64,000 bases of DNA from Rheinheimera sp. 4Y26 (GTDB lineage: Bacteria > Pseudomonadota > Gammaproteobacteria > Enterobacterales > Alteromonadaceae): assembly GCF_025245835.1 (NCBI RefSeq), contig NZ_JAOBWS010000008.1, positions 1-64,000 of the forward strand, written 5' to 3'. The translations under genes were made by a program, and so were the position numbers. Positions 8,084 to 17,186 of this stretch are shown one piece after another (the stretch's first letter is position 1; every line of letters begins with the position of its first letter). Under the pieces are notes generated by a model. The model was not told the origin of the DNA. It saw only the letters and a program-made list of their open reading frames with translations, and did no database searches.

Positions 8084-8596
8084 TTAATGACCTTGTTTTA
8101 ATAAATCAGCTGACAAAGTTAACTCTTCGTTTTTATTGACGCCAACACCACGGTCAATCACGTTTTTAGCAATTTGTTTCGCCTCATCCAGCGAATGCAT
8201 TTGATAAGTACCACACTGGTACACGTTTAATTCCGGAATTTCAGATTGTTGCTGTACTTTTAATACATCAGCCATCGCCGCTTTCCAGCTGTCTGCTACC
8301 CGCTGTTCGTCCGGCGTGCCAATCAGGCTCATGTAAAAACCGGTGCGACAACCCATAGGGGAAATATCGATAATTTCCACACCATTGCCGTTTAAGTGAT
8401 CACGCATAAAACCGGCAAATAAATGCTCCAGGGTATGAATGCCTTTTTCTGACAGAATTTCCTGATTTGGCACACAAAAGCGCAAATCAAAAACAGTGAT
8501 GGCGTCGCCTTTTGGCGTGGTCATGGTTTTGGCAACCCGCACGGCAGGCGCTTTCATAATGGTATGGTCAACGGTAAAACTATCGAGTAATGGCAT
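8084..8596 (-). CDS. luxS: S-ribosylhomocysteine lyase LuxS
   Basis: The 170-residue enzyme cleaves S-ribosylhomocysteine to homocysteine and 4,5-dihydroxy-2,3-pentanedione, the precursor of autoinducer-2, in the activated methyl cycle. The metal ligands are visible as HTLEH (His54 and His58) and Cys128, and the catalytic Cys83 lies in MGCRTGFY. Length matches the family. It is a single-gene unit facing dnaK. Nothing in the window (no LuxPQ or Lsr genes) shows that AI-2 is used for signalling here, so a metabolic role is the safe reading. Confidence 0.98.
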   Translation of the reverse strand: MPLLDSFTVDHTIMKAPAVRVAKTMTTPKGDAITVFDLRFCVPNQEILSEKGIHTLEHLFAGFMRDHLNGNGVEIIDISPMGCRTGFYMSLIGTPDEQRVADSWKAAMADVLKVQQQSEIPELNVYQCGTYQMHSLDEAKQIAKNVIDRGVGVNKNEELTLSADLLKQGH

Positions 8597-8634
8597 CTTG
8601 GTCGTCCGGAAAAAATAAAAAAACAGATAACAGG

Positions 8635-8664
8635 ATTATACCCAGCTACGTGATGGCAAGCGAA
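8635..8664 (-). promoter_or_regulatory. Candidate luxS promoter
   Basis: Read on the minus strand, a perfect TATAAT (8635-8640) lies about 40 bases before the luxS ATG. A weak -35 (TTCGCT, 8659-8664) sits 18 bases upstream of it. The -10 is convincing and the -35 is not. Confidence 0.4.
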
Positions 8665-8764
8665 CTGGATTTATTGATTTTCTGTTGGCGCAGGTTTTTG
8701 TGACCGGGTAACGCTGAAAAAATCCGCTTTTATGTCAATTTCTGAAAAAATTTAGCTGAATAAC

Positions 8765-8793
8765 CTTGAATCGATCAGGGATTAACCCCATTA
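8765..8793 (+). promoter_or_regulatory. Sigma-32 heat-shock promoter of dnaK
   Basis: CTTGAAT (8765-8771) and CCCCATTA (8786-8793) are separated by 14 bases, an excellent match to the RpoH consensus CTTGAAA-N13-15-CCCCATNT. It lies 48 bases before the dnaK start codon. Confidence 0.9.
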
Positions 8794-8841
8794 ACCGGTC
8801 AACACAATTTTAATTGTTCGAATTTAAGAGCGGAGTACATC

Positions 8842-10743
8842 ATGGGTAGAATTATTGGTATTGACTTAGGTACAACAAACAGCTGTGTTGCCATTTTAGA
8901 TGGTGACCAACCTCGCGTCATTGAAAACGCTGAGGGTACCAGAACTACACCTTCTATCATTGCTTATGCTGAAGACGGTGAAGTGTTAGTGGGCCAGCCT
9001 GCTAAACGTCAGGCGGTGACCAACCCAAAAAATACTTTATTTGCTATCAAACGTTTAATCGGTCGTCGTTTTGAAGACGCTGAAGTACAACGTGACATCA
9101 AAATCATGCCATACCAGATTGTCAAAGCAGACAATGGGGACGCCTGGGTTGAAGTCAAAGGCAAAAAATTAGCTGCACCACAAATTTCAGCTGAAGTGCT
9201 GAAAAAAATGAAAAAAACCGCTGAAGATTATCTGGGTGAACCAGTGACTGAAGCAGTTATCACAGTACCGGCTTACTTTAACGATGCACAGCGTCAGGCC
9301 ACTAAAGACGCCGGCCGTATTGCTGGTTTAGAAGTAAAACGTATTATCAACGAGCCAACAGCTGCAGCATTAGCCTACGGCATGGACAAGAAAAAAGGCG
9401 ACACCAAAGTTGCGGTTTATGACTTGGGTGGTGGTACTTTTGATATCTCGATCATCGAAATTGACGACGTTGACGGCGAACAAACTTTTGAAGTGTTATC
9501 GACCAACGGTGACACTCACTTAGGTGGTGAAGACTTCGACTCACGTGTCATTAATTATTTAGTTGACGAGTTCAAAAAAGAGCAGGGCATTGACCTGCGT
9601 AACGACCCACTGGCGATGCAACGTTTAAAAGAAGCCGGAGAAAAAGCCAAAATTGAACTGTCATCAGCGTCACAAACTGAAGTAAACCTGCCATACATCA
9701 CAGCTGATGCGACAGGTCCAAAACACTTAAACATCAAAGTGACCCGCGCCAAGCTGGAATCTCTGGTGGAAGATTTAATTCAGCGCACTATTGAACCGCT
9801 GAAACAAGCGTTAAAAGACGCTGGTTTATCGGTAAGCGACATCAACGACATCATCCTGGTGGGCGGTCAGACGCGGATGCCAAAAGTACAGGAAGCAGTA
9901 ACAGCTTTCTTTGGCAAAGAGCCACGTAAAGACGTGAACCCGGACGAAGCTGTAGCTGTTGGTGCTGCTATTCAGGGTGCTGTACTGTCAGGTGACGTCA
10001 AAGACGTTCTGCTGCTGGACGTAACGCCATTGTCTTTAGGTATCGAGACTATGGGTAGCGTGATGACAGCACTGATTGAGAAAAACACCACTATTCCGAC
10101 TAAAAAGTCGCAAACTTTCTCAACAGCAGATGACAACCAGTCAGCGGTAACTATTCACGTACTGCAGGGTGAGCGTAAACAGGCTTCTGCCAACAAGTCA
10201 CTGGGTCAGTTTAACTTAGAAGGTATTCGCCCGGCCCGCCGTGGTGAACCACAAATTGAAGTGACTTTTGACTTAGACGCCGACGGTATTTTGCATGTGT
10301 CTGCCAAAGACAAAGACACCGGCAAAGAGCAAAAAATCACCATCAAAGCTTCTTCAGGCTTAACGGATGAAGAAGTGGAACGTATGGTACGTGATGCTGA
10401 ACTGAACGCTGAAGAAGACAAAAAGTTCGAAGAATTGGTGCAAACCCGCAACCAGGCTGACGCTTTAGTGCATGCAACCCGCAAGCAGATTGAAGAAGCC
10501 GGTGCCAACTTAGCCACCAATGACAAACAGGAAATTGAAGCCGCCATCAGCGCGCTGGAAGGCGTGATCAAAGGCAGCGACAAAGCTGAAATTGAAGCCA
10601 AAACTCAGGCGTTACTGCAGGCAGCACAAAAACTGCAAGCCGCAGCAGGGCAAGGTCAGGCCAATGCGGGTTCGGCAGACAATGCCAAAAACGCCGGCGA
10701 CGACGTGGTCGACGCTGAGTTTGAAGAAGTTAAAGACAAATAA
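8842..10743 (+). CDS. dnaK: Chaperone DnaK (Hsp70)
   Basis: This is a 633-residue cytoplasmic ATP-dependent chaperone. The nucleotide-binding domain carries IDLGTTNS (7-14) and DLGGGTFD (194-201). The substrate-binding domain and helical lid follow, and the C-terminus ends EEVKDK, close to the E. coli tail. A GGAG sequence lies eight bases before the ATG. It is expressed from the sigma-32 promoter just upstream and works with DnaJ, encoded 238 bp downstream. No grpE is present in the window. Confidence 0.99.
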   Translation: MGRIIGIDLGTTNSCVAILDGDQPRVIENAEGTRTTPSIIAYAEDGEVLVGQPAKRQAVTNPKNTLFAIKRLIGRRFEDAEVQRDIKIMPYQIVKADNGDAWVEVKGKKLAAPQISAEVLKKMKKTAEDYLGEPVTEAVITVPAYFNDAQRQATKDAGRIAGLEVKRIINEPTAAALAYGMDKKKGDTKVAVYDLGGGTFDISIIEIDDVDGEQTFEVLSTNGDTHLGGEDFDSRVINYLVDEFKKEQGIDLRNDPLAMQRLKEAGEKAKIELSSASQTEVNLPYITADATGPKHLNIKVTRAKLESLVEDLIQRTIEPLKQALKDAGLSVSDINDIILVGGQTRMPKVQEAVTAFFGKEPRKDVNPDEAVAVGAAIQGAVLSGDVKDVLLLDVTPLSLGIETMGSVMTALIEKNTTIPTKKSQTFSTADDNQSAVTIHVLQGERKQASANKSLGQFNLEGIRPARRGEPQIEVTFDLDADGILHVSAKDKDTGKEQKITIKASSGLTDEEVERMVRDAELNAEEDKKFEELVQTRNQADALVHATRKQIEEAGANLATNDKQEIEAAISALEGVIKGSDKAEIEAKTQALLQAAQKLQAAAGQGQANAGSADNAKNAGDDVVDAEFEEVKDK

Positions 10744-10802
10744 TATTTGTCTGGTGAAGACCGCTGCTTTAAGCTGCGGTTTCTACTGGTTTGACACTAG
10801 AG

Positions 10803-10820
10803 CGACCGCCCAGGCGGTCG
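10803..10820 (+). terminator. Hairpin between dnaK and dnaJ
   Basis: CGACCGCC (10803-10810) and GGCGGTCG (10813-10820) form an 8-bp stem followed by only TTTGTC. A weaker hairpin (arms near 10760-10767 and 10773-10780) precedes it. These probably attenuate transcription, so that DnaJ is made in smaller amounts than DnaK, and are unlikely to stop it completely. Confidence 0.5.
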
Positions 10821-10826
10821 TTTGTC

Positions 10827-10953
10827 TATCCCCTAAATCATTGAAGTTGTAGCGCGGCGACAATATGAGCGAGTCCCCGGGAGCATAGTGAGCTACGTGA
10901 CCGGGGCGAGTGAATGCAGTCAACAAAGCTACAATTTCAAGGATAACGGGATA
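10827..10953. repeat. ERIC-like repetitive intergenic element
   Basis: The element is exactly 127 bp, the canonical ERIC length. Its ends are TATCCC (10827-10832) and GGGATA (10948-10953). Inside these lie inverted arms TTGAAGTTGTAGC (10841-10853) and GCTACAATTTCAA (10928-10940), and a central palindrome around CCCCGGGAGC...GTGACCGGGGCGAG. The central part strongly resembles the enterobacterial ERIC core (CCAGGAGC...GTGACTGGGG). It sits in the transcribed dnaK-dnaJ spacer and should fold into a long hairpin in the mRNA. This is the only copy I found in the window. Confidence 0.88.
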
Positions 10954-10981
10954 TCCGCTCACACAACCTTGAAGCAGCATT

Positions 10982-12112
10982 ATGTCAAAGCGTGATTATT
11001 ATGAAGTCCTGGGCGTTGCCAAAGGCGCCGACGACAAAGAAATCAAAAAGGCTTATAAGCGCCTCGCGATGAAATATCACCCTGATCGCACTCAGGGTGA
11101 TAAAGCGATGGAAGAGAAGTTTAAAGAAGTACAGGAAGCCTACGAAGTTCTGTCGGATGAGCAGAAAAAGGCGGCCTACGACCAGTATGGTCATGCCGGT
11201 GTGGATCCAAACCGCGGTGGTTTTGGCGGTGGCGGAGCTGATTTTGGCGACATTTTTGGCGACGTCTTTGGAGACATTTTTGGTGGTGGCCGTCGTGGTG
11301 GTCAGTCACGCGCTCAGCGTGGCTCCGACTTACGCTACAACCTGGAAATGAGCCTGGAAGACGCGGTACGCGGCAAATCGGTTGATATTAAAGTTCCGAC
11401 CTGGGTGAGCTGTGACAGTTGTGAAGGTTCAGGTGCGAAAAAAGGCACTCAGGCAAAGTCTTGTCCAACCTGTCATGGCGCAGGTCAGGTGACGATGCGT
11501 CAGGGCTTTTTTGCCGTGCAGCAAACCTGTCCAACCTGTAGCGGTCGCGGCAAAATTATCCCGGATCCATGTACTAAGTGTCATGGTGAAGGCCGGGTGG
11601 AAAAAACCAAAACTCTGGCCGTTAAAATTCCGGCCGGCGTGGACACAGGCGACCGCATCCGCTTAAGCGGTGAAGGGGAGGCCGGTATGCACGGCGCGCC
11701 TTCAGGCGATTTGTATGTACAGGTGCACGTCAAAGATCACCCGATTTTTGTCCGTGATGGCAATAACCTGTCCTGTGAAGTGCCAATCAGTTTTAGCATT
11801 GCCGCTTTAGGTGGTGAAATTGATGTGCCAACACTGGATGGTCGTGTGAAGCTGAAAATCCCTGCTGAAACCCAAACTGATAAAATGTTCCGTTTGCGTG
11901 GCAAAGGGGTGCAGTCGGTGCGCGGTGGTGGTGTTGGCGATTTAGTCTGTAAAGTGGTGGTGGAAACGCCGGTGAACTTATCAGACAAACAAAAAGACTT
12001 GCTGCGTCAGCTGGATGAAAGCTGGGCCGGTGAGAGTGAAGCGCGACACAGGCCTAAATCCAAAGGCTTTTTTGATGGTGTGAAAAAGTTTTTTGATGAT
12101 TTAACAGGGTAA
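10982..12112 (+). CDS. dnaJ: Co-chaperone DnaJ (Hsp40, class I)
   Basis: The 376-residue protein stimulates DnaK ATPase activity and delivers unfolded clients. Domains in order: J domain with HPD at 33-35; Gly/Phe-rich linker (about 74-112); zinc-binding region with four CxxCxGxG motifs at Cys144, Cys161, Cys183 and Cys197; C-terminal substrate-binding domains. All eight zinc ligands are present. It probably depends on read-through from dnaK across the ERIC-like element. Confidence 0.99.
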   Translation: MSKRDYYEVLGVAKGADDKEIKKAYKRLAMKYHPDRTQGDKAMEEKFKEVQEAYEVLSDEQKKAAYDQYGHAGVDPNRGGFGGGGADFGDIFGDVFGDIFGGGRRGGQSRAQRGSDLRYNLEMSLEDAVRGKSVDIKVPTWVSCDSCEGSGAKKGTQAKSCPTCHGAGQVTMRQGFFAVQQTCPTCSGRGKIIPDPCTKCHGEGRVEKTKTLAVKIPAGVDTGDRIRLSGEGEAGMHGAPSGDLYVQVHVKDHPIFVRDGNNLSCEVPISFSIAALGGEIDVPTLDGRVKLKIPAETQTDKMFRLRGKGVQSVRGGGVGDLVCKVVVETPVNLSDKQKDLLRQLDESWAGESEARHRPKSKGFFDGVKKFFDDLTG

Positions 12113-12121
12113 GTTATGTAT

Positions 12122-12152
12122 CACCGCCAGCTTCTGCTGGCGGTGTTGTTTT
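12122..12152 (+). terminator. Terminator of the dnaK-dnaJ operon
   Basis: CACCGCCAG (12122-12130) and CTGGCGGTG (12137-12145) form a 9-bp GC-rich stem with a six-base loop, followed by TTGTTTT. Confidence 0.8.
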
Positions 12153-12370
12153 AAACTATTGTTTATAAATGTTGTTTTCGGAATTTGCTAACAACAGTTT
12201 CAGTTGCCGTTCATCGGGCAAGAGTTAAAAACAGCCTTGAATCCGGCGCAGTTGGCATGACACTGAACTCGGCAGCATCGCAGCAGTTTTTTCCTGCTTT
12301 ATATTCAATACTCTGATCATCACCGGATCTATATTTTTAACCCGAATCATAGAACACAGAAGGGAGGCCC

Positions 12371-13192
12371 ATGTTCACATTGCCCAAATTAAGCTTAAAA
12401 CAACTGTCTGTCAGCGCTCTGGCGGTGATGCTGCTGGGCTCTTGTGCCGAGTCGCCAACAGGCCGGCCGCAGCTGATGTTGTTTGACAACAGCCAGGTCA
12501 GCAAACTTGGTATTCAGACTTTTGAAGAGTTAAAAACCAAAACTGCGATTAATAAAGATAAAAAAACCAATCAGTATGTGCAGTGTGTGGCGCAGGCGGT
12601 GCTCAAAGTGACCCCACAAAAATACCAGGCCAACCCCTGGGAAATTGTGGTGTTCGAAAGTGATCAGGTCAACGCCTTTGCCCTGCCTGGCGGCAAAATT
12701 GGTGTCTACACAGGTTTATTGCTGGTGGCAGAAAACCAGCATCAGCTGGCTGCGGTGATAGGCCACGAAATCGCCCACGTGATGGCCGGCCATTCGAATG
12801 AGCGGTTGTCCAGCAATCAGGCGGTACAAGCTACTTTAGGTGTGGCCGACGTAGCGCTCAGTGCCATGAACACCCGTTATAAAGCTGAGCTGTCCAGTGC
12901 CTTTGGTTTAGGCGCTCAGGTGGGCATAGTGCTGCCATTTAGCCGGGTCCATGAAACTGAAGCCGATGTCATCGGCCTGGATTTGATGGCCAAAGCCGGT
13001 TTCCAACCGGAAGAGTCAGTGAAGCTGTGGCAAAATATGGCCAAACAGGGCAGTGGTGGCACACCACAAATTTTATCCAGCCACCCGGTGCCGGAAAACC
13101 GCATTAAAAAATTGCAGAAGGACATGCCAGCTGCGTTAAGCGCTTATCAAAGCAGGCAGGCGCAGGGCAACCTGCCACGTTGTAATAAATAA
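12371..13192 (+). CDS. M48-family metalloprotease lipoprotein (LoiP/YggG-like)
   Basis: The 273-residue protein carries a lipobox LLGSC (Cys25), so it should be a membrane-anchored periplasmic lipoprotein. The zinc site HEIAH (His132, Glu133, His136) and a downstream ETEAD segment (Glu197 as probable third ligand) identify an M48 peptidase. Size and architecture fit E. coli LoiP/YggG, implicated in envelope protein quality control. GGGAGG precedes the ATG. It is monocistronic and lies directly after the chaperone operon. The identification as LoiP itself, as opposed to another M48 lipoprotein, is less certain. Confidence 0.88.
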   Translation: MFTLPKLSLKQLSVSALAVMLLGSCAESPTGRPQLMLFDNSQVSKLGIQTFEELKTKTAINKDKKTNQYVQCVAQAVLKVTPQKYQANPWEIVVFESDQVNAFALPGGKIGVYTGLLLVAENQHQLAAVIGHEIAHVMAGHSNERLSSNQAVQATLGVADVALSAMNTRYKAELSSAFGLGAQVGIVLPFSRVHETEADVIGLDLMAKAGFQPEESVKLWQNMAKQGSGGTPQILSSHPVPENRIKKLQKDMPAALSAYQSRQAQGNLPRCNK

Positions 13193-13217
13193 CAACAGCC
13201 ACATCTGTTTGGCGTCA

Positions 13218-13252
13218 CCATAAAAAAACCGGCAATGCCGGTTTTTTTATGG
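13218..13252. terminator. Bidirectional terminator between the M48 protease and the antiporter
   Basis: A perfect palindrome centred on CCGGC-AAT-GCCGG is flanked by seven A on the left and seven T on the right and closed by CCATA/TATGG. It serves both convergent genes. Confidence 0.9.
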
Positions 13253-13267
13253 GTTCGATAGCGTGTT

Positions 13268-14599
13268 CTAGCTGGTGGCTGTGACCGCTTTGGCCTGATG
13301 TTTACTGAAGGCAATTGCAATCAGGGCGGTAGCGGCCAGGATCAAACAATAATAACTCTGAGTGACCACTTCCCAGGGCGACAGCGAAAAGCTGGCGCCT
13401 AATAACAAAGCCTGGGCACCATAAGGCACCAAACCCTGACTGATGCAGGAGAATATATCCAGCAAGCTGGCGCTGCGTTTTGGGCTGATATTATTGTGTT
13501 CGGCCAGGTCTTTACTGACATCGGCTGCAATAACAATGGCCACAGTGTTATTGGCAATACACAAGTTGCTGATAAACACCAAAGCGGCAATCGCCAGCTG
13601 CTGTGCTTTATTGCCGGCCAGCGCCAGCTTACCGGCCAGATAGGCGATATGGCCTGCTATCCAGGAAAGGCCACCTTGCTGCTTCACAAATTCTCCCAGC
13701 GCGCCGACAAACATCGATAACAGGAAAATCTCCTGCATATTGGCAAAACCTTTAAAAATATCTTTGCCAAGGTTAGCCAGCTGATAATCGGCAAAAAACG
13801 CGCCCTGTAAGGCTGCTAACACAATGCCCAGCAGCAGTACCACAAATACATTCACGCCGGCAATGGCAAGTACCAGAATGGCGGCATAAGGCAAAACGCC
13901 AGTCCAGTTAAATTCTTTCACTGTCACAGCGCTTTCAGAGCTTGTCAGGCCTGCAAACAGCAGCAGTGTTATTAGTGCTGCCGGCATGGCAATTTTAAAG
14001 TTTTCGCGGAATTTATCTTTCATTTCAGCACCCTGAGTGCGGGTTGCTGCAATGGTGGTGTCGGAAATAATTGACAGATTGTCACCAAACATAGCGCCGC
14101 TTAATAAAGCGCCGGCCACCAACGCCGGTTCTAATCCGGCTTGTTGTGATAAACCCAGGGCAATAGGGGCTAATGCACCGATAGTGCCCATTGAAGTGCC
14201 CATGGCAGTAGCCACAATAGCCGAAATCACAAATAAACCGGGTAACAATAAAGTGGCAGGAACAAGGCTTAAACCTGCATTTACTACTGCGTCTACACCG
14301 CCACTGGCCTGAGCCACAGCAGCAAAAGCACCGGCCAGCAGGTAGATAATACACATGGTAATAATGTTGTTATTGCCGGCACCTTTAACCAGCACATCAA
14401 TGCCCTGGGCTATCGGCGCGCGGTTTAGCCATACGGCCAGCACCAAAGCCGGAATAATAGCAACAGGCCCGGGTAACTGATAAAACGCATAAGCAACACC
14501 CTGACTCTGCAGGTACAGGCCTGTGCCTAAAAATAAAAATACAAACAACAGCAAAGGCAATAACGACAATTTTGCCTGCTGTCGGCTGGCTGCATTCAT
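13268..14599 (-). CDS. NhaC-family Na+/H+ antiporter
   Basis: The 443-residue protein is almost entirely hydrophobic, with roughly a dozen predicted transmembrane helices. The segment GDNLSIISDTTIAATRTQG is characteristic of the NhaC antiporter family. The likely role is electrogenic or electroneutral Na+/H+ exchange, but substrate specificity within the family varies and some members exchange organic acids. ATG 14599 is preferred because GGAG lies seven bases before it; the frame is open to a TTG and an ATG a few codons upstream. It is divergent from yqhD, with a palindromic interval between them. Confidence 0.82.
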   Translation of the reverse strand: MNAASRQQAKLSLLPLLLFVFLFLGTGLYLQSQGVAYAFYQLPGPVAIIPALVLAVWLNRAPIAQGIDVLVKGAGNNNIITMCIIYLLAGAFAAVAQASGGVDAVVNAGLSLVPATLLLPGLFVISAIVATAMGTSMGTIGALAPIALGLSQQAGLEPALVAGALLSGAMFGDNLSIISDTTIAATRTQGAEMKDKFRENFKIAMPAALITLLLFAGLTSSESAVTVKEFNWTGVLPYAAILVLAIAGVNVFVVLLLGIVLAALQGAFFADYQLANLGKDIFKGFANMQEIFLLSMFVGALGEFVKQQGGLSWIAGHIAYLAGKLALAGNKAQQLAIAALVFISNLCIANNTVAIVIAADVSKDLAEHNNISPKRSASLLDIFSCISQGLVPYGAQALLLGASFSLSPWEVVTQSYYCLILAATALIAIAFSKHQAKAVTATS

Positions 14600-14704
14600 G
14601 AGGGTCTCCATCAAAATCTGGCATACGTCTTGTAATCGCTAAAACAGCGATTATCCGAATTGCATATAACGCTGCGGAATATAAAGACGTCCAGAAGGCC
14701 TGTC

Positions 14705-14750
14705 AAATAACTTTATGTTATGACTTAAAGTATCTTTAATTTAGTTATTT
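14705..14750. promoter_or_regulatory. Nested palindrome between the antiporter gene and yqhD
   Basis: AAATAACT (14705-14712) and AGTTATTT (14743-14750) enclose TTAAAG (14725-14730), TAT, and CTTTAA (14734-14739). The structure sits in the divergent control region, so it is a candidate operator for one or both genes. The inner half-sites match those before the export operon (4058-4070), although the spacing differs. Confidence 0.4.
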
Positions 14751-14889
14751 CTGAATAAAGGCAATAAACAGGTTGAATTTACCCAATAAGCCGCCATATC
14801 CAGAATCCAGCTGCTACTTTTCTGCGTATACAAAGCAGTTTTTCATAAGCCTGAAGGCTTTTACCTGTTGCTTAGCACACGGAGTTTTT

Positions 14890-16044
14890 ATGTTTAATTT
14901 TTCTTATCAAAACCCAACCCGGATAGTGTTTGGCGAAGGCCAAATTAGTCAGCTTGCTACTTTAGTGCCCAAAGGCAGCAAAATCTTGCTGACGTACGGT
15001 GGGGGTTCAATTAAACACAATGGCGTGTATCAGCAAGTGATGCAAGCATTAGATGGTTTTGAAGTTGTTGAATTTTCAGGCATTGAACCTAATCCGTCTT
15101 TTGAAACTTTATTAAAGGCTGTGGATATCGTTAAAACCCAGGGCATCAATTATTTATTGCCTGTGGGTGGCGGCAGTGTTATCGACGGCACCAAGTTTAT
15201 TGCCGCTGCAGCGCTGTTCCAGGGAGACCCATGGGATATCCTTGCCAAGCGGGCGCCAATCAGTGCAGCTTTGCCACTTGGCTGTGTGCTTACTTTGCCG
15301 GCAACAGGTACAGAGAGTAACGGCAACTCTGTGGTCACCCGTTACAGCACCCAGCAAAAGTTGTCTTTTGCCAGTCCGCTGGTGTATCCGAAGTTTGCGG
15401 TGCTGGACCCAACAGTTACTTACAGTTTGCCGCCAAAACAAGTGGCAAATGGTGTGGTGGATGCTTTTGTGCATGTGATGGAACAATACATGACCTATCC
15501 GGTCAATGCCGCTGTGCAGGACAGATTTGCCGAAGGTTTATTATTGACCTTATTGGAGCAGGGGCCTTTGGCACTAAAAGACCCGCACAATTACGACGTG
15601 CGCGCCAATGTAATGTGGGCAGCCACTATGGCACTCAATGGACTGATAGGTCAGGGCGTGCCACAAGACTGGGCCACCCATATGATTGGCCATGAGTTGA
15701 CCGCTTTATATGGGCTGGATCACGCTCAGACATTGGCGATTGTGTTGCCAGCGTTGTTACAGCAGCAGCGCAGCCAAAAACGCGAAAAACTAATTCAGTA
15801 CGGTAAGCGGGTATTTAATCTGCAACACACAGACGAAGAACGTCTGATTGATGAAACCATAGCGCACACCAGGGCCTTTTTTGAACAAATGGGTGTGCCA
15901 ACCCGGCTGGCGGACTATGGTGTGACTGCCGACGCTGTGGACGCTGTGATTGCCAAACTGGAGCATCATAAAATGCTGAAGCTGGGTGAACATGGCGATA
16001 TTACTCTTGAGGTGTCCCGCAAAATCTTAACTGCGGCTTTGTAA
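14890..16044 (+). CDS. yqhD: NADPH-dependent aldehyde reductase YqhD, iron-containing alcohol dehydrogenase family
   Basis: This 384-residue cytosolic enzyme reduces short-chain aldehydes, including lipid-peroxidation and glyoxal-type products, to alcohols. It aligns closely with E. coli YqhD along its whole length: PTRIVFGEGQ near the start, YGGGS and GGGSVIDGTKFIAAAA for cofactor binding, LPATGTESN, and the metal-binding segments VDAFVHVMEQY and HELTALYGLDHAQTLAI. ATG 14890 is chosen because GGAG lies five bases before it and it reproduces the YqhD N-terminus; the frame continues open upstream. A YqhC-type regulator gene is not adjacent, in contrast to E. coli. Confidence 0.95.
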   Translation: MFNFSYQNPTRIVFGEGQISQLATLVPKGSKILLTYGGGSIKHNGVYQQVMQALDGFEVVEFSGIEPNPSFETLLKAVDIVKTQGINYLLPVGGGSVIDGTKFIAAAALFQGDPWDILAKRAPISAALPLGCVLTLPATGTESNGNSVVTRYSTQQKLSFASPLVYPKFAVLDPTVTYSLPPKQVANGVVDAFVHVMEQYMTYPVNAAVQDRFAEGLLLTLLEQGPLALKDPHNYDVRANVMWAATMALNGLIGQGVPQDWATHMIGHELTALYGLDHAQTLAIVLPALLQQQRSQKREKLIQYGKRVFNLQHTDEERLIDETIAHTRAFFEQMGVPTRLADYGVTADAVDAVIAKLEHHKMLKLGEHGDITLEVSRKILTAAL

Positions 16045-16095
16045 GTACAGCCTGCTGCGGTTTTGAGATAAACAACGCAGTGAATAGCAAACCAG

Positions 16096-16127
16096 ACAAA
16101 GGGCAGCGCAGCTGCCCTTTGTTTTTT
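16096..16127 (+). terminator. Terminator after yqhD
   Basis: ACAAAGGGCAGC (16096-16107) and GCTGCCCTTTGT (16111-16122) form a 12-bp stem with a three-base loop and a following T run. Confidence 0.88.
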
Positions 16128-16253
16128 CTCTGTTTTTTGACTGTGGCCACCATAGGCACAACAGATTCAGCGCATTTTGCTTTTTGGCTGGTCAGGCGGG
16201 GAGTTCAGACGTTATGATAACGCCCTTGTTTCAGAAGGCCGGACATCCTGTTA

Positions 16254-17162
16254 ATGACTTTAGCTGCAGTGCCCTGTTTAGTTGTGCTTGCCGCCGGTAT
16301 GGGCAGCCGTTTTGGTGGTGATAAACAACTGGCGCAACTTGGCAGCACAGGCCGCACTTTATTGCATTTTAGTGTGATGGACGCTTACAACGCCGGAGTG
16401 CGGCATGTGATACTGGTGATCCGCGCTGAGCTGACTTCAGCCCTAGAGCATCAGGTGTTACCGCATTTTCCCGCTGATTTAACAGTGCAGCTGGTACTGC
16501 AGCAAGGCGATGATCTGCCCGCTGCAGTGCTGGTGCCACCACGGGACAAACCCTGGGGCACAGCCCATGCGCTTTGGTGTGCCCGCGATGCAGTGCAAAA
16601 TTCGCCGATGATAGTGATCAATGCCGATGATTATTATGGCAGTGATGCCATGCAGCTGTTGGTACAACATTTTAGCGCAGAAAAACATACATCTGCCGGC
16701 TCATCTGATGCTGAACTCAATGGCGAATGGGCGATGGTGGCCTTTGAACTCTCGCACACTTTGTCAGCGCATGGTGGTGTGAACAGAGGTCTTTGTGTGG
16801 TTCAGCAGCACTATCTGCAGTCGGTCACTGAATGTTGTGATATCAGGCAACAAGGTGCACAGCTTTGTGGCCAGGATGCTGCCGGCCAGTTGTTGCCACT
16901 GGATGCGGCTCAGGCGGTATCAATGAATATCTGGGGCTTCAGTGCCGCTATCATGCCCAAACTGGAGCAGGCGCTGACTGAGTTTTTTCAGCAGATGCCA
17001 CAGCCAAAAGCAGAATGTTATTTGCCCGCCGTAGTGAATAATGCCTTGCAACAAGGGCAAAAATTAAAAGTGTATCTGTCGCATCAGCGTTGGTTTGGTG
17101 TTACTTATCCTGCTGATTTGGCAGAAATTGTAGATTATTTTCAGACAAAAAATACGGCGTAA
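16254..17162 (+). CDS. Sugar-1-phosphate nucleotidyltransferase (NTP transferase domain)
   Basis: The 302-residue protein opens with LAAGMGSRFGGDKQL, the nucleotide-binding signature of sugar-phosphate nucleotidyltransferases. NADDYYG (about residues 124-130) carries the expected metal-binding Asp. It lies 24 bp before a sugar-kinase-like gene. The pair suggests a salvage route in which the kinase makes a sugar-1-phosphate and this enzyme converts it to an NDP-sugar. The sugar and nucleotide are unknown. The signature differs from that of MurU, so this is not the classical AmgK/MurU cell-wall recycling pair, although the logic may be the same. Confidence 0.75.
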   Translation: MTLAAVPCLVVLAAGMGSRFGGDKQLAQLGSTGRTLLHFSVMDAYNAGVRHVILVIRAELTSALEHQVLPHFPADLTVQLVLQQGDDLPAAVLVPPRDKPWGTAHALWCARDAVQNSPMIVINADDYYGSDAMQLLVQHFSAEKHTSAGSSDAELNGEWAMVAFELSHTLSAHGGVNRGLCVVQQHYLQSVTECCDIRQQGAQLCGQDAAGQLLPLDAAQAVSMNIWGFSAAIMPKLEQALTEFFQQMPQPKAECYLPAVVNNALQQGQKLKVYLSHQRWFGVTYPADLAEIVDYFQTKNTA

Positions 17163-17186
17163 TGCCGCTGCTGTGGAACTTATTGC

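Noticed and set aside
8084-8596. Quorum-sensing locus around luxS
   Set aside because: No AI-2 receptor, kinase or uptake gene is nearby; luxS stands alone and can be explained by methyl-cycle metabolism.
12236-12260. Sigma-32 promoter for the M48 protease
   Set aside because: A CTTGAAT-like -35 is present but nothing like CCCCAT follows at 13-15 bases.
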